From contig NZ_JACXBP010000014.1 in NCBI RefSeq assembly GCF_014773485.1, forward strand, positions 22,079 through 86,078: a stretch of 64,000 bases of DNA. The letters are read 5' to 3'. The notes below the pieces were generated by a model. It did no database searches and was not told the DNA's origin. It saw only the letters and a list, made by a program, of their open reading frames with translations. Position numbers and translations under genes: made by a program. The stretch's first letter is position 1; every line of letters starts with the position of its first letter. This document shows positions 1-7,837 of this stretch, piece by piece. This DNA is from Erwinia aphidicola. Its GTDB lineage: Bacteria > Pseudomonadota > Gammaproteobacteria > Enterobacterales > Enterobacteriaceae.

Positions 1-297
1 TGAGATCGAGTATCGGCCAGCGAGGGAAAGTCTTTATTGATAACTTGATGAAATTATTTAATCAACGAATTTTTCACGCCTTTTACGCCGGAAGTATCAC
101 AAAATTAACGCCGGACGATCGCTAAACAGGTAACCAACAAAAGCTGGTACTGAAATAGGATTTTTTACCTGTCGCAAAACAGGGATAAGCAGTAAATTTC
201 CTGCGCCGGGGAGAGGGCACGACCCCTACTTTGGCACCAGAAAAATCATAATTAACACTTTTACCTTCCATTAATTCTAATGGTGATGAGGTCTTGA
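1..297. other. Intergenic region upstream of osmB-like gene
   Basis: No convincing gene is visible here. The stretch holds the presumed promoter and leader of the OsmB-like gene. A GATGAGG Shine-Dalgarno-like sequence sits just before the ATG at 298. The left window edge may cut a neighbouring transcription unit, but no partial reading frame stands out. Confidence 0.5.
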
Positions 298-507
298 ATG
301 CTTTTAAAACGCAGCTGTACTGTTGCCGTTGTTCTGCTGGTCACGTTTTCACTGACGGCGTGCGGCATGTCCCATCGTGGCAGGAATACCGCTATCGGCG
401 CCGGTGTCGGTGCGGTGGGTGGCGCAGTGCTGACCGGCGGCAGCACCTGGGGAACCCTGGGCGGTGCGGCGATCGGTGGCGTTATCGGCCACGAAGTCAG
501 TCGCTAA
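298..507 (+). CDS. osmB: OsmB-like small lipoprotein
   Basis: A 69-residue precursor. It has a lysine/arginine start, a hydrophobic signal segment and the lipobox LTAC (Cys about residue 22), which predicts a lipid-anchored envelope protein. The mature part has the glycine-rich pattern RNTAIGAGVGAVGGAVL and GGAAIGGVIGH, which closely follows E. coli OsmB, an osmotically and stationary-phase induced outer-membrane lipoprotein of unclear function. The length matches the family (about 72 residues). The start is supported by the adjacent purine-rich ribosome site. It is convergent with the FhuD-like gene, and the two share a hairpin terminator. Family assignment is firm; physiological role is not known. 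Confidence 0.85.
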   Translation: MLLKRSCTVAVVLLVTFSLTACGMSHRGRNTAIGAGVGAVGGAVLTGGSTWGTLGGAAIGGVIGHEVSR

Positions 508-512
508 TCAAT

Positions 513-545
513 AACGCTATCCGTCTCTGCCGGATAGCGTTAGTT
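513..545. terminator. Bidirectional hairpin between osmB and fhuD
   Basis: A perfect 11-bp inverted repeat (AACGCTATCCG at 513-523 and CGGATAGCGTT at 531-541) with a 7-base loop is followed by AGTTTT on the plus strand. It overlaps the stop codon of the minus-strand FhuD-like gene, so it probably ends both convergent transcripts. Confidence 0.75.
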
Positions 546-1460
546 TTGCCAGATTCTGTCCAGCTGTTGCAGCATATGAGTGAAGCGCAGAGCCGCCAGG
601 GTTGAGCCAAATATCCAGATAGCCGGAACCGTTCGCAGCGTCCTCTGGCGCACAAAAGGAAGAGCCTGCCACAGCGGCGAAGCGCTGACGCGGCTGCGCA
701 AGCCTTCATCTCCATGATCGAGACACACCGCCCGCAGTGCTGGCAGCTTTGCCAGATGCTCAATTCCCACCGTTGCCGTTCCCCAGAAACTGTCCTGCTG
801 CTGCCAGGCATTCTCTATGCCCAGCTGCTGCATCACGTTGCCGAACAGGCTGCGTTTACCGAGGATCACCACGTGGCGTTCATCGAGCAGTGTAAAAACC
901 AGCAGCGGCTGTTGGCGCCAGGCTACCAGCTGGTCGCGGGCTTGCGCCAGCTGTTGGTCAAACCACGCCAGATGTGCTCTGGCTTCTGCCATTTTCCCTA
1001 AGCGCTCAGCCAGCCCCAGCAATCCGCTGCGCACTTTAGCCAGGGGCTGGCCTTCCTCATCAATAAAAGCTAACTCCATCGTCGGGGCGATCTTCTGCAA
1101 TTGCTGCGCGTGCGGCCCGTAACCCTGCGAATAAACAATCAGGTCCGGTTTAAGCTGCGCCATAAATTCGAGGTTAGGCTCTGAACGCAGCCCGATGTCG
1201 AGCACGCTGGCGGGCAGGGCGGGTTCCTTCACCCACAGGCGATACTCGTGGGTATCCGCTGCGGCAATTGGCAGCACGCTAAGGGCAAACAGCATCTCCA
1301 GCGGCAGCCATTCGAGGGCGATAATGCGCGGCTCTGGCAGCGCAGCGCGGGCGGGTAATCCCGTTAGCCAGGGGGCCAGCGCCAGCGCGATCAATAGCTG
1401 CCGCCGCCGATGGTCAATCTCCCCGGCAGTAAACCGGGGGGAGCGCTTATCAGAAAGCAT
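540..1460 (-). CDS. fhuD: FhuD-like hydroxamate siderophore binding protein
   Basis: A 306-residue periplasmic binding protein for ferric hydroxamate siderophores. It matches E. coli FhuD in recognisable stretches: RIIALEWLPLEMLFAL, the EYRLWV / LPASVLDIGLRSEPNLE region, NAWQQQDSFWGTATVGIE and PLWQALPFVR. The N-terminus DHRRRQLLIALALAPW is a signal-like segment with a weak Tat-like arginine run. The frame is open further upstream, but the ATG at 1460 was chosen because it overlaps the end of the receptor gene by 11 bp (stop at 1450-1452) and gives the family length of about 296 residues. No fhuB or fhuC permease/ATPase is in the window, so it would have to work with an importer encoded elsewhere. 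Expression is presumably Fur-controlled through the receptor promoter. Confidence 0.88.
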   Translation of the reverse strand: MLSDKRSPRFTAGEIDHRRRQLLIALALAPWLTGLPARAALPEPRIIALEWLPLEMLFALSVLPIAAADTHEYRLWVKEPALPASVLDIGLRSEPNLEFMAQLKPDLIVYSQGYGPHAQQLQKIAPTMELAFIDEEGQPLAKVRSGLLGLAERLGKMAEARAHLAWFDQQLAQARDQLVAWRQQPLLVFTLLDERHVVILGKRSLFGNVMQQLGIENAWQQQDSFWGTATVGIEHLAKLPALRAVCLDHGDEGLRSRVSASPLWQALPFVRQRTLRTVPAIWIFGSTLAALRFTHMLQQLDRIWQN

Positions 1461-3624
1461 AGGTAAGGCTGACAGAGTAGTTACGCGGTTCGCCGTACAG
1501 CGTGTAGTCGCTGGCCCAGGCATAGTAACTGCGGTCAAACAGGTTGTTGATGTTGGCCTGCACTGCCACCTGCTTCGTTGCCTGATAGCGGGCAAACAGG
1601 TTAGCCAGCGGATAGCTGCTCTGATAGACACGCTGGGTTTCCCCGTCCGGCCCGGTAGTATCCTGGTAGGTGCGGTTCTGCCAGTTGATGCCGCCACCGA
1701 CTGTCAGGTCGCGCAGCATCGGCAACTGGTAGCGGCTGAATAGCTTGAACGAAGTCTGCGGCATATTGCTGTTGTAACGGCCGCTCTCTGTTTTGGCCAC
1801 ATAGCGCGTGGCGCCAAAGGTCATCTGCAGGTTATCGGTTAACGCGCCGTTGAGTTCAAACTCTGCGCCTTTGCTTACGGCCCCTCGCGTGCTGATATAC
1901 GCCTGTTCGCTGCTGCCGTTAACGAAGTTGCTGCCGTCGGTTTGCGCAGCATTTTCCTGCTCAATGCGGAATACCGCCACCGTTGCCGTCAGGCGGCCAT
2001 CCATCCACGCGGATTTCAGTCCGGTTTCATAACTTTTTCCGGTAACCGGGTCGAGGTAGCGACCGTCTCTGTTGCGATAGGTTTGCGGCTGGAAGATGGA
2101 GGTGTAGCTGGCGTAGGCGGACCAGCTTTCGTTGATGTCATACACCAGCCCACCGTAAGGAGTGATGTTGTTTTTAGTCACGTCACCACTGCTGCCGTTA
2201 GTGCTCCACTGGGTATAGCGCGCGCCGAGGATCAGCGACAGGGGATCGGCCAGTGAGAAACGGGCGGCGCTATAAGCCGATTTCTGGCGCACCACGTCGT
2301 CAGCATTCTGATACCAGTCTCCCCACTCAGGTTCGGCCACGTTGCCGCTCCATGCATCGTTGAAGCTGCCCATCTGGCTGCTGTCGAGGGCGCCGTCGGC
2401 ACTGTAGGTGGCATTGTGCTGGCGGCTGTAGCTGACCCCGGCCATCATCTGATGCTGGCGGCCGAACAGTTCGAATGGCCCACTGGCGTAAGTATCGATT
2501 GAATCCAGCTTTCGCTTACCGCGATCGAGGCTGCCAAAGCCCGAGGTGCCTTGCCCGGTGACCACGTCCGGGAAATCCATCACGTAGAGCAGCTTGTCGT
2601 TGAAAGTTTGTTCGGCGTGCGTGGCATTGACGCGGAAATTCCAGCCGTTATTGAAATCGTGCGTTACGTTTGCAAACACCTTACGTGAATCGAGGCTGTA
2701 ACGTGCCCAGTCGGCCGCCGGATTGGTACGGCGGTCATAGCCAGTGCGTGAGCCGTTGCTGTACCAGGTTGGCAACCCGCCCCAGGTCGGATTGCCTGTA
2801 TTGCTCTGCTGATAATCGTAGCCCAGCGACACGGTGGTGTTATCGGTTACGTCAGCATCGATTACGCCATAAAGGAATTTTTTGCTTTTGTGGTAGCGGT
2901 CCAGCGAGCTGTCCTGATCCTGATAACCCGCTATCACGCGTCCACGCACGCTGCCAGCCTCGTTCAGCGGACCGGAAACGTCCGCAACGTAACGCTGCTT
3001 ATTCCAGCTGCCGTAGCTGGAGCTGAGGTTGCCGGTAAATTCTTTACTATCGGCGTGCTTGCGCACCATATTGACCGACGCCGCCGGGCTACCCGCGCCA
3101 GTCATCAGCCCGGTGGAACCGCGCACTATTTCGATGCGGTCATAAATCGCCGTATCTTCCCCGGCATCGCCATAGTTCCAGTTATCGCTGGCGGAAGTTG
3201 GGATATCGTCGAATGTGTAGTTGGTTATCTGGAATCCACGGGCGAAGTAGGCCGAGCGTTCACTGTCGATAATTTCGGCGGAGACGCCGGTAGTATTATT
3301 CAGCACGTCACCCACTGATTGCAGATCTTGATCCTGCATGCGCTGCCCGGTCACAACGCTGACCGACTGCGGCACATCGCGCGGCGTCAACAGCATTTTG
3401 GTGCCTGCGCGCGTGGTTTTAACGCTGTAGTCCTGCTGCTCATCGGCGGCATTATCAACTGTGGCATCGACCACCAGATCGGGCTGGGCGACAGCGGTTT
3501 CCTCACTGGCGGCCTGCGCCGGATGAAGCAATGAGTTGATCGCCAGTGCCAGCAGCGAGACGGCAAACGTTGTCGCCATGTACGGCATGCGCCGTGCATT
3601 GTTTTCCCTGAAATTAAAAGACAT
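1450..3624 (-). CDS. fhuE: FhuE-like TonB-dependent siderophore receptor
   Basis: An outer-membrane TonB-dependent receptor of about 724 residues. Segments match E. coli FhuE (coprogen, ferrioxamine B and rhodotorulic acid receptor): DYSVKTTRAGTKMLLTPRD, VPQSVSVVTGQRMQDQ, GSTGLMTGAGSPAASVNMVR and LTVGGGINWQNRTYQDT. The order is signal peptide, plug domain (about residues 65-180), 22-strand barrel and a terminal aromatic residue (TYAF). The gene overlaps fhuD, so receptor and binding protein are probably co-transcribed. Two ATGs stand in tandem (3627 and 3624); the second has better spacing to the upstream GGGGA. A Fur-box-like sequence lies about 100 bp upstream. Confidence 0.9.
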   Translation of the reverse strand: MSFNFRENNARRMPYMATTFAVSLLALAINSLLHPAQAASEETAVAQPDLVVDATVDNAADEQQDYSVKTTRAGTKMLLTPRDVPQSVSVVTGQRMQDQDLQSVGDVLNNTTGVSAEIIDSERSAYFARGFQITNYTFDDIPTSASDNWNYGDAGEDTAIYDRIEIVRGSTGLMTGAGSPAASVNMVRKHADSKEFTGNLSSSYGSWNKQRYVADVSGPLNEAGSVRGRVIAGYQDQDSSLDRYHKSKKFLYGVIDADVTDNTTVSLGYDYQQSNTGNPTWGGLPTWYSNGSRTGYDRRTNPAADWARYSLDSRKVFANVTHDFNNGWNFRVNATHAEQTFNDKLLYVMDFPDVVTGQGTSGFGSLDRGKRKLDSIDTYASGPFELFGRQHQMMAGVSYSRQHNATYSADGALDSSQMGSFNDAWSGNVAEPEWGDWYQNADDVVRQKSAYSAARFSLADPLSLILGARYTQWSTNGSSGDVTKNNITPYGGLVYDINESWSAYASYTSIFQPQTYRNRDGRYLDPVTGKSYETGLKSAWMDGRLTATVAVFRIEQENAAQTDGSNFVNGSSEQAYISTRGAVSKGAEFELNGALTDNLQMTFGATRYVAKTESGRYNSNMPQTSFKLFSRYQLPMLRDLTVGGGINWQNRTYQDTTGPDGETQRVYQSSYPLANLFARYQATKQVAVQANINNLFDRSYYAWASDYTLYGEPRNYSVSLTYAF

Positions 3625-3724
3625 CATCGTTCCCCACGCGGAAGCATTATTTTTTTGGTATGGCGTTTATTGGCGGCGTGCCTATTTTGGCGACATTAAA
3701 TCTCGCTAGAATAGAAATCGCAAT

Positions 3725-3760
3725 GCAGATGATAATCATTTTCTTTAAGATTATCATTGT
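3725..3760 (-). promoter_or_regulatory. Fur-box-like operator upstream of fhuE
   Basis: Bases 3725-3743 match the 19-bp Fur consensus at 15 of 19 positions by eye, with the core GATAATCATT. A second GATTATCATT half-site follows at 3749-3758. The position, 100 bp before the receptor start, suits iron repression of the fhuE-fhuD unit. Confidence 0.75.
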
Positions 3761-3898
3761 AAAATTTTTGTCAGCATGAGTAGCAGAGTATTACTTTTCA
3801 TTATTTACAGGGAGTTATGAGGAGTTATAGCGAAAAAGAAGCGGGTTGAAGGGAAGGCTAACCCGGCGCCGCGTTGGGCGGACCGGGGCAGGAAATGA

Positions 3899-4399
3899 TT
3901 AGTTTTGACGCATAATGCTGACAATCTCTTCAAGCGTATCGGCCAGACGCTCGCCGCGCCTGTAGGCGAGCAGGGCCTCTTCACCGCCGCTTTGTAGCGA
4001 CTTTGGCCGCTCGACAAACGCACCCAGCGGGGAAAGCTGTGCATCCAGTACTGCGGCAAACGGGATGCGTACTTTATCCAGATTGAACTGCTGTTTGAAC
4101 AGTGACTCTGACTGATCGCGGGTGATCACGGCCAGCTGAGCATCAGGATAGCGCTCGCACAGCGCGTTAATTGCCGGCATATTGCGCTGGCAGTCCGGGC
4201 ACCACATCTCTGCGGCCGCCAGGATGACGAATTTTCCTGAGAGCGCCGCGATATCCGCGGTGGTTTCCTGACTGAGAAAGTCCGGTCGAGTGGTTTTCTC
4301 CTGCTCAATGCGCAGCTGCGCGATCTCCTGCGCTGTCCCCTGGCTGACGAACTCTTCATAGCCAACGCTGTTCTCAATGAGGGTGTTGAAATCTGCCAC
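3899..4399 (-). CDS. Thioredoxin-fold protein with CPDC motif
   Basis: A 166-residue protein with no signal peptide. A redox-type motif WCPDC follows a strand/helix pattern KFVILAAAEMWCPDCQRNMPAINALCERYP, typical of the thioredoxin fold. A cis-proline-like RIPFAAV occurs later, so it is likely a cytoplasmic thiol-disulfide protein; the substrate is unknown. The GTG at 4399 was chosen over an upstream start because AGGAGA lies 7 bases before it. It lies 64 bp downstream of the cupin gene on the same strand, so the two may be co-transcribed. Confidence 0.75.
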   Translation of the reverse strand: MADFNTLIENSVGYEEFVSQGTAQEIAQLRIEQEKTTRPDFLSQETTADIAALSGKFVILAAAEMWCPDCQRNMPAINALCERYPDAQLAVITRDQSESLFKQQFNLDKVRIPFAAVLDAQLSPLGAFVERPKSLQSGGEEALLAYRRGERLADTLEEIVSIMRQN

Positions 4400-4462
4400 G
4401 CTATTTCTCCTGTCCGGTATTGCGAAATGATTCACGGATAATAGCAGGAGTGGGGGCAGAAA

Positions 4463-4819
4463 TTAGCTCGCATCAAAAATGACGTAGAGTTTGCGCATCT
4501 GCGTGTCGACCACCCAGGTACCTGCGGTGTTCGCTTCGAAGAAAAAGGAATCGCCAGCTTTGAAGGTCAACGTCTCTTCGCCGTCCGGCGTGAAGGAACC
4601 GCTGCCGGCGAGAAAGTGCATTATCTCGGCCTGCTTCACCGAGCGGCGATAGCTGCCGGCGCTGCACTCGAAAATACCGGTATCAATATCTTCTTTTCCC
4701 GGGATCACTTTCTGAATACCCGACAGCTGAATTGGCGACGTTTCCGGCAGACCGTCAACGCTGCCCCAGGGTTCTAACACTTCTATAGCCGCTGGCTGTT
4801 CAATCTTTTGTACTTTCAT
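4463..4819 (-). CDS. Cupin domain protein (EutQ/DUF861-like)
   Basis: A 118-residue single-domain cupin. The C-terminal half has the two-motif beta-barrel signature: IMHFLAGSGSFTPDGEE, then LTFKAGDSFFFEANTAGTW. This resembles the Cupin_3 family that includes EutQ-like proteins. It is probably a small metal-binding enzyme or sensor, substrate unknown. The ATG is preceded by AAAGGGAAAG. A thioredoxin-like gene follows on the same strand. Confidence 0.7.
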   Translation of the reverse strand: MKVQKIEQPAAIEVLEPWGSVDGLPETSPIQLSGIQKVIPGKEDIDTGIFECSAGSYRRSVKQAEIMHFLAGSGSFTPDGEETLTFKAGDSFFFEANTAGTWVVDTQMRKLYVIFDAS

Positions 4820-4940
4820 TGGACTTTCCCTTTAGTGAATGTGATACAGCGAGCGTAACCTGATAAAAATTTCAGGGTTTTACTTGCTACGGTTACTCAG
4901 CATAAGAGAAGCACCAAATAGATTGGCGGGATTATTAGCC

Positions 4941-4970
4941 GCCGGTTAACACATTTGTGTGTTAATCGGC
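4941..4970. terminator. Hairpin between cupin and YddW-like genes
   Basis: A 13-bp nearly perfect inverted repeat (one G-T type mismatch) with a 4-base loop lies just downstream of the YddW-like gene. No long T-run follows on the minus strand, so termination is inferred from the hairpin alone. Confidence 0.4.
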
Positions 4971-5009
4971 GTGCCTCTGGCAGAAACTTTTGCGGCCTGA
5001 CTTTGCCAT

Positions 5010-6302
5010 CTATTCGCCCCAGCGTTCTCTGAGGTAGTTAACCGCCTCCTGCGTCTGCATCTGGTTTAGGTAGTTTTCCCGGAACAGGATGGTGCCGTTG
5101 ATTTGCGGCACAGCTTCGTTCAGGTCGAGCTGTTTTTTTAGCTCGGGCACGCCGCCGCCAATCATCCAGTCAGGTTCATTTTTTGACGGCTCACCCACTT
5201 TATACAGCGCGATGCCAATGTAGAGGCGGGTATGAGTCGGCTTGACCACATCCGCCCACCATTTTGCCAGCACGTCATAGCGTGCCGCCTGGCGGGCAAA
5301 GGGCCAGTAGAGCTGCGGGGCGATATAGTCCAGCAGCCCCTGCTGCACCCAGCGGCGAGTATCGGCATAGGCTTCATCGTATGCCGCCGCGCCGCGCGTG
5401 TCGGAGCCGGCCGCATCGTGCGAAAGGTTGCGCCATACCCCCGCCGGACTGACGCCAAACTCCACGTCAGGTTTCAGATGTTTGATGGTGCGTGATACCT
5501 GTTCGATCAGCTGCTGGGTGTTGTGCCGCCGCCAGTCAGCTTTGCTGGCAAAGCCCTGACCATAGGTCCGGAAGGTCTGAGAGTCGTTGAGCATTGAACC
5601 CGCGGATTCTGCATAGAAATAGTCATCGAACTGCACGCCGTCAACGGGATAACGCGCCACCACTTCGGCCACGATGCTGGTGATCCAGTCACGCGCCTCC
5701 GGGATGCCAGGGTCCAGCACAAAGCGGTCACCGGCGGTGCGGATCCACTCTTTATGCAGCACGTAAACGCTGGCCGGATGCAGCGACAGCGTGCGGTTTA
5801 ACTCAGCAACGGTGGACGCTTTGGTGTTCACCGACACGCGATAAGGGTTGAGCCAGGCGTGGACTTTCATACCGCGCTTGTGAGCTTCATCCAGCATAAA
5901 CTGCAGCGGGTCGTAGCCAGGATCCTTGCCAATCTCGCCCGTCAGCATATCGGACCACGGCAGTATTTTGGATGCCCACAGCGCAGTGCCATCCGGTTTC
6001 ACCTGGAAAAACACGGCGTTGACACCGAGACTTTTCAGCTTATCCAGCTTATCGGTCAGCGCTTTCTGCTGTTGGCTGATGCGCGCGGCGGCACTGCTGG
6101 CATTGATTGAGGCCACCGGCGGCCAGTCAAGGCGGGAAACGGTTGCCAACCAGACACCTCTTAACGGCGGCTGACCCTGCTGCGGTTCCACCGGCAATGG
6201 CTTTGTGACCACCGGGAAAGGAGTAACCAGCGACTTTGGCGGTTGCGAAGAGCAGCTGACCAGCAGCAGGAGAGCTACACAGGCTGTGCTAACTGTCTTC
6301 AT
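5010..6302 (-). CDS. yddW: YddW-like GHL10 family lipoprotein
   Basis: A 430-residue putative glycosyl hydrolase of the DUF187/GHL10 family, like E. coli YddW. The N-terminus MKTVSTACVALLLLVSCSSQ is a lipoprotein signal with lipobox LVSC. Family motifs include RGVWLATVSRLDWPP, the long TIM-barrel entry LKSLGVNAVFFQVKPDGTA, KVHAWLNPYRVS and VDGVQFDDYFY, whose acidic residues are likely catalytic. YddW-like proteins are associated with peptidoglycan or glycan processing; the substrate here is not proven. The ATG at 6302 is preferred to an in-frame TTG at 6320 because it begins the lipoprotein signal. Confidence 0.8.
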   Translation of the reverse strand: MKTVSTACVALLLLVSCSSQPPKSLVTPFPVVTKPLPVEPQQGQPPLRGVWLATVSRLDWPPVASINASSAAARISQQQKALTDKLDKLKSLGVNAVFFQVKPDGTALWASKILPWSDMLTGEIGKDPGYDPLQFMLDEAHKRGMKVHAWLNPYRVSVNTKASTVAELNRTLSLHPASVYVLHKEWIRTAGDRFVLDPGIPEARDWITSIVAEVVARYPVDGVQFDDYFYAESAGSMLNDSQTFRTYGQGFASKADWRRHNTQQLIEQVSRTIKHLKPDVEFGVSPAGVWRNLSHDAAGSDTRGAAAYDEAYADTRRWVQQGLLDYIAPQLYWPFARQAARYDVLAKWWADVVKPTHTRLYIGIALYKVGEPSKNEPDWMIGGGVPELKKQLDLNEAVPQINGTILFRENYLNQMQTQEAVNYLRERWGE

Positions 6303-6504
6303 GCTGGATAACGATGGCAAGCAGCGAGGGCGGGTGATGGTATGCTCCGGTTCATTACGGTGGTGATGAGATAGCGAACATTCTCTTATTATCCAAAATT
6401 AAGTCAATGCTTTAGCTATAGACATATTCCGCGGCGAATGATGAGATTCCCCGCTATGCTTGTGTATCACCAGTTTTGCCAGCGACTGTTCCTGAGGAAT
6501 ATCG

Positions 6505-6939
6505 ATGGGTAATAAGGGCATTTCTGCAGGTACCGTTTACGGTATTCCAATCACCTTTATCCGCTATGGCTTAACCGGGGGGCTTAATACCCTGGTGCAC
6601 TGGCTGGTGTTTTTCACCGGCTATAGCCTGTTTCATTTTAATCAGGCCAGCGCCAACGCAGTCGCCTTTGCCTGCGCGGTAACGGTGAGCTTTTTTATTA
6701 ACGCCCGCTGGACGTTCAGTAGCCCTGTGTCGCTTAAGCGCTATCTATTGTGGGTCAGCTTTATGGCGTTTTTCGCTCTCTTTACCGGCTGGTGTGGGGA
6801 CTTACTGGTGCTCAATCCCTTCCTTACGCTGATAATTTTTTCTGCGTTAAGTCTGGTGATCGGTTTTTTTTTGCCAACCGTTTCGTTTTCAGGTGAGGAT
6901 CGGAATGCTGATATCTCTGGTGGTGCCCGTGTGGAATGA
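6505..6939 (+). CDS. gtrA: GtrA-like flippase, C-terminus frameshifted
   Basis: A 144-residue GtrA-family membrane protein with four predicted membrane segments, thought to flip undecaprenyl-phosphate-glucose across the inner membrane for O-antigen glucosylation. The first 120 residues fit the family (FIRYGLTGGLNTLVHW, SFFINARWTFSS). The usual C-terminus is missing from this frame: after nine T residues (6864-6872) the frame reads LPTVSFSGED. One extra T would give FFANRFVFR and a TGA stop at 6894-6896, just before gtrB. As read, the gene runs 35 bp into gtrB. The shift may be a real mutation, slippage or a sequencing error. Confidence 0.8.
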   Translation: MGNKGISAGTVYGIPITFIRYGLTGGLNTLVHWLVFFTGYSLFHFNQASANAVAFACAVTVSFFINARWTFSSPVSLKRYLLWVSFMAFFALFTGWCGDLLVLNPFLTLIIFSALSLVIGFFLPTVSFSGEDRNADISGGARVE

Positions 6940-7837
6940 GGAGGAGGCCGTACCGGTTTTTTACCGCGCGCTGGATATCCTCGGCGATCTGCAGCTGGAA
7001 CTTATATTTGTTAATGACGGCAGTAGTGACAGCACCGCCGAGGTGATTGAGCGACTGATAGCCAACGATGAGAGGCTGGTGCTGGTTAATTTGCGTCGTA
7101 ATTTCGGCAAAGAAGCCGCTCTGCTGGCGGGATTTAATTATTCTACTGGCGATGCCGTTATTCCGCTGGACGTTGATATGCAGGATCCCATAGAGCTTAT
7201 TCCCGAGCTGGTCACCATCTGGCAGCAGAAGGGGGTGGATATGGTACTGGCGCGGCGCAGCGATCGGAGTGCTGATTCCTTCCTGAAACGTATCTCCTCG
7301 CGCTGGTATTACAAAATGCATAACGTGTTAGCGCGCGAGAAGATTGAAGAGAACGTTGGCGATTTTCGCCTGTTATCGCGCAATACGGTTGATGCGATCT
7401 GTTCACTTCCCGAGCACACCGTGTTTATGAAAGGCATGATGCCGTGGGTGGGGGGCAAGACCGCTATTCTGGACTATGCCAGGATGCCGCGCGTGGTGGG
7501 TAAAACGAAATTTAACGGCTGGAGCCTGTGGAATTTCGCCCTTGACGGTATTACCTCATTTTCTACACTGCCACTCCGCGTGTGGACCTATATAGGCGGC
7601 GTCGTCGCCGTTATTTCTCTGCTTTATGGTATCTGGATTGTGCTATCAAAATTTATCTGGGGCAATGCGGTTGCCGGCTATTCTTCGCTGATGACGGTCA
7701 TGCTGTTCCTCGGCGGTGTGCAGCTGATTGGCATTGGTATTCTCGGTGAATATATCGGTCGCATGTATACCGAGAGTAAGAACAGGCCGCGTTATATTAT
7801 TGAGAGCGTGCTGAGGAAGAAAAATGACGGCCAGTGA
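6905..7837 (+). CDS. gtrB: GtrB-like bactoprenol glucosyltransferase
   Basis: A 310-residue GT2 glycosyltransferase that transfers glucose from UDP-glucose to undecaprenyl phosphate. Motifs: LISLVVPVWNEEEAVPVFYR, FVNDGSSDST, GDAVIPLDVDMQDP (DxD-type metal site) and two C-terminal membrane helices (about 225-295) ending GEYIGRMYTESKNRPRY. The ATG at 6905 has the ribosome site GTGAGGA upstream; a GTG 12 bases earlier is less likely. The gene overlaps gtrA and the glucosyltransferase that follows, a classic three-gene serotype-conversion operon. Confidence 0.9.
   Translation: MLISLVVPVWNEEEAVPVFYRALDILGDLQLELIFVNDGSSDSTAEVIERLIANDERLVLVNLRRNFGKEAALLAGFNYSTGDAVIPLDVDMQDPIELIPELVTIWQQKGVDMVLARRSDRSADSFLKRISSRWYYKMHNVLAREKIEENVGDFRLLSRNTVDAICSLPEHTVFMKGMMPWVGGKTAILDYARMPRVVGKTKFNGWSLWNFALDGITSFSTLPLRVWTYIGGVVAVISLLYGIWIVLSKFIWGNAVAGYSSLMTVMLFLGGVQLIGIGILGEYIGRMYTESKNRPRYIIESVLRKKNDGQ

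Noticed and set aside
1195..1743. 182-codon plus-strand frame inside fhuD/fhuE
   Set aside because: It is an antisense shadow of two well-recognised genes.
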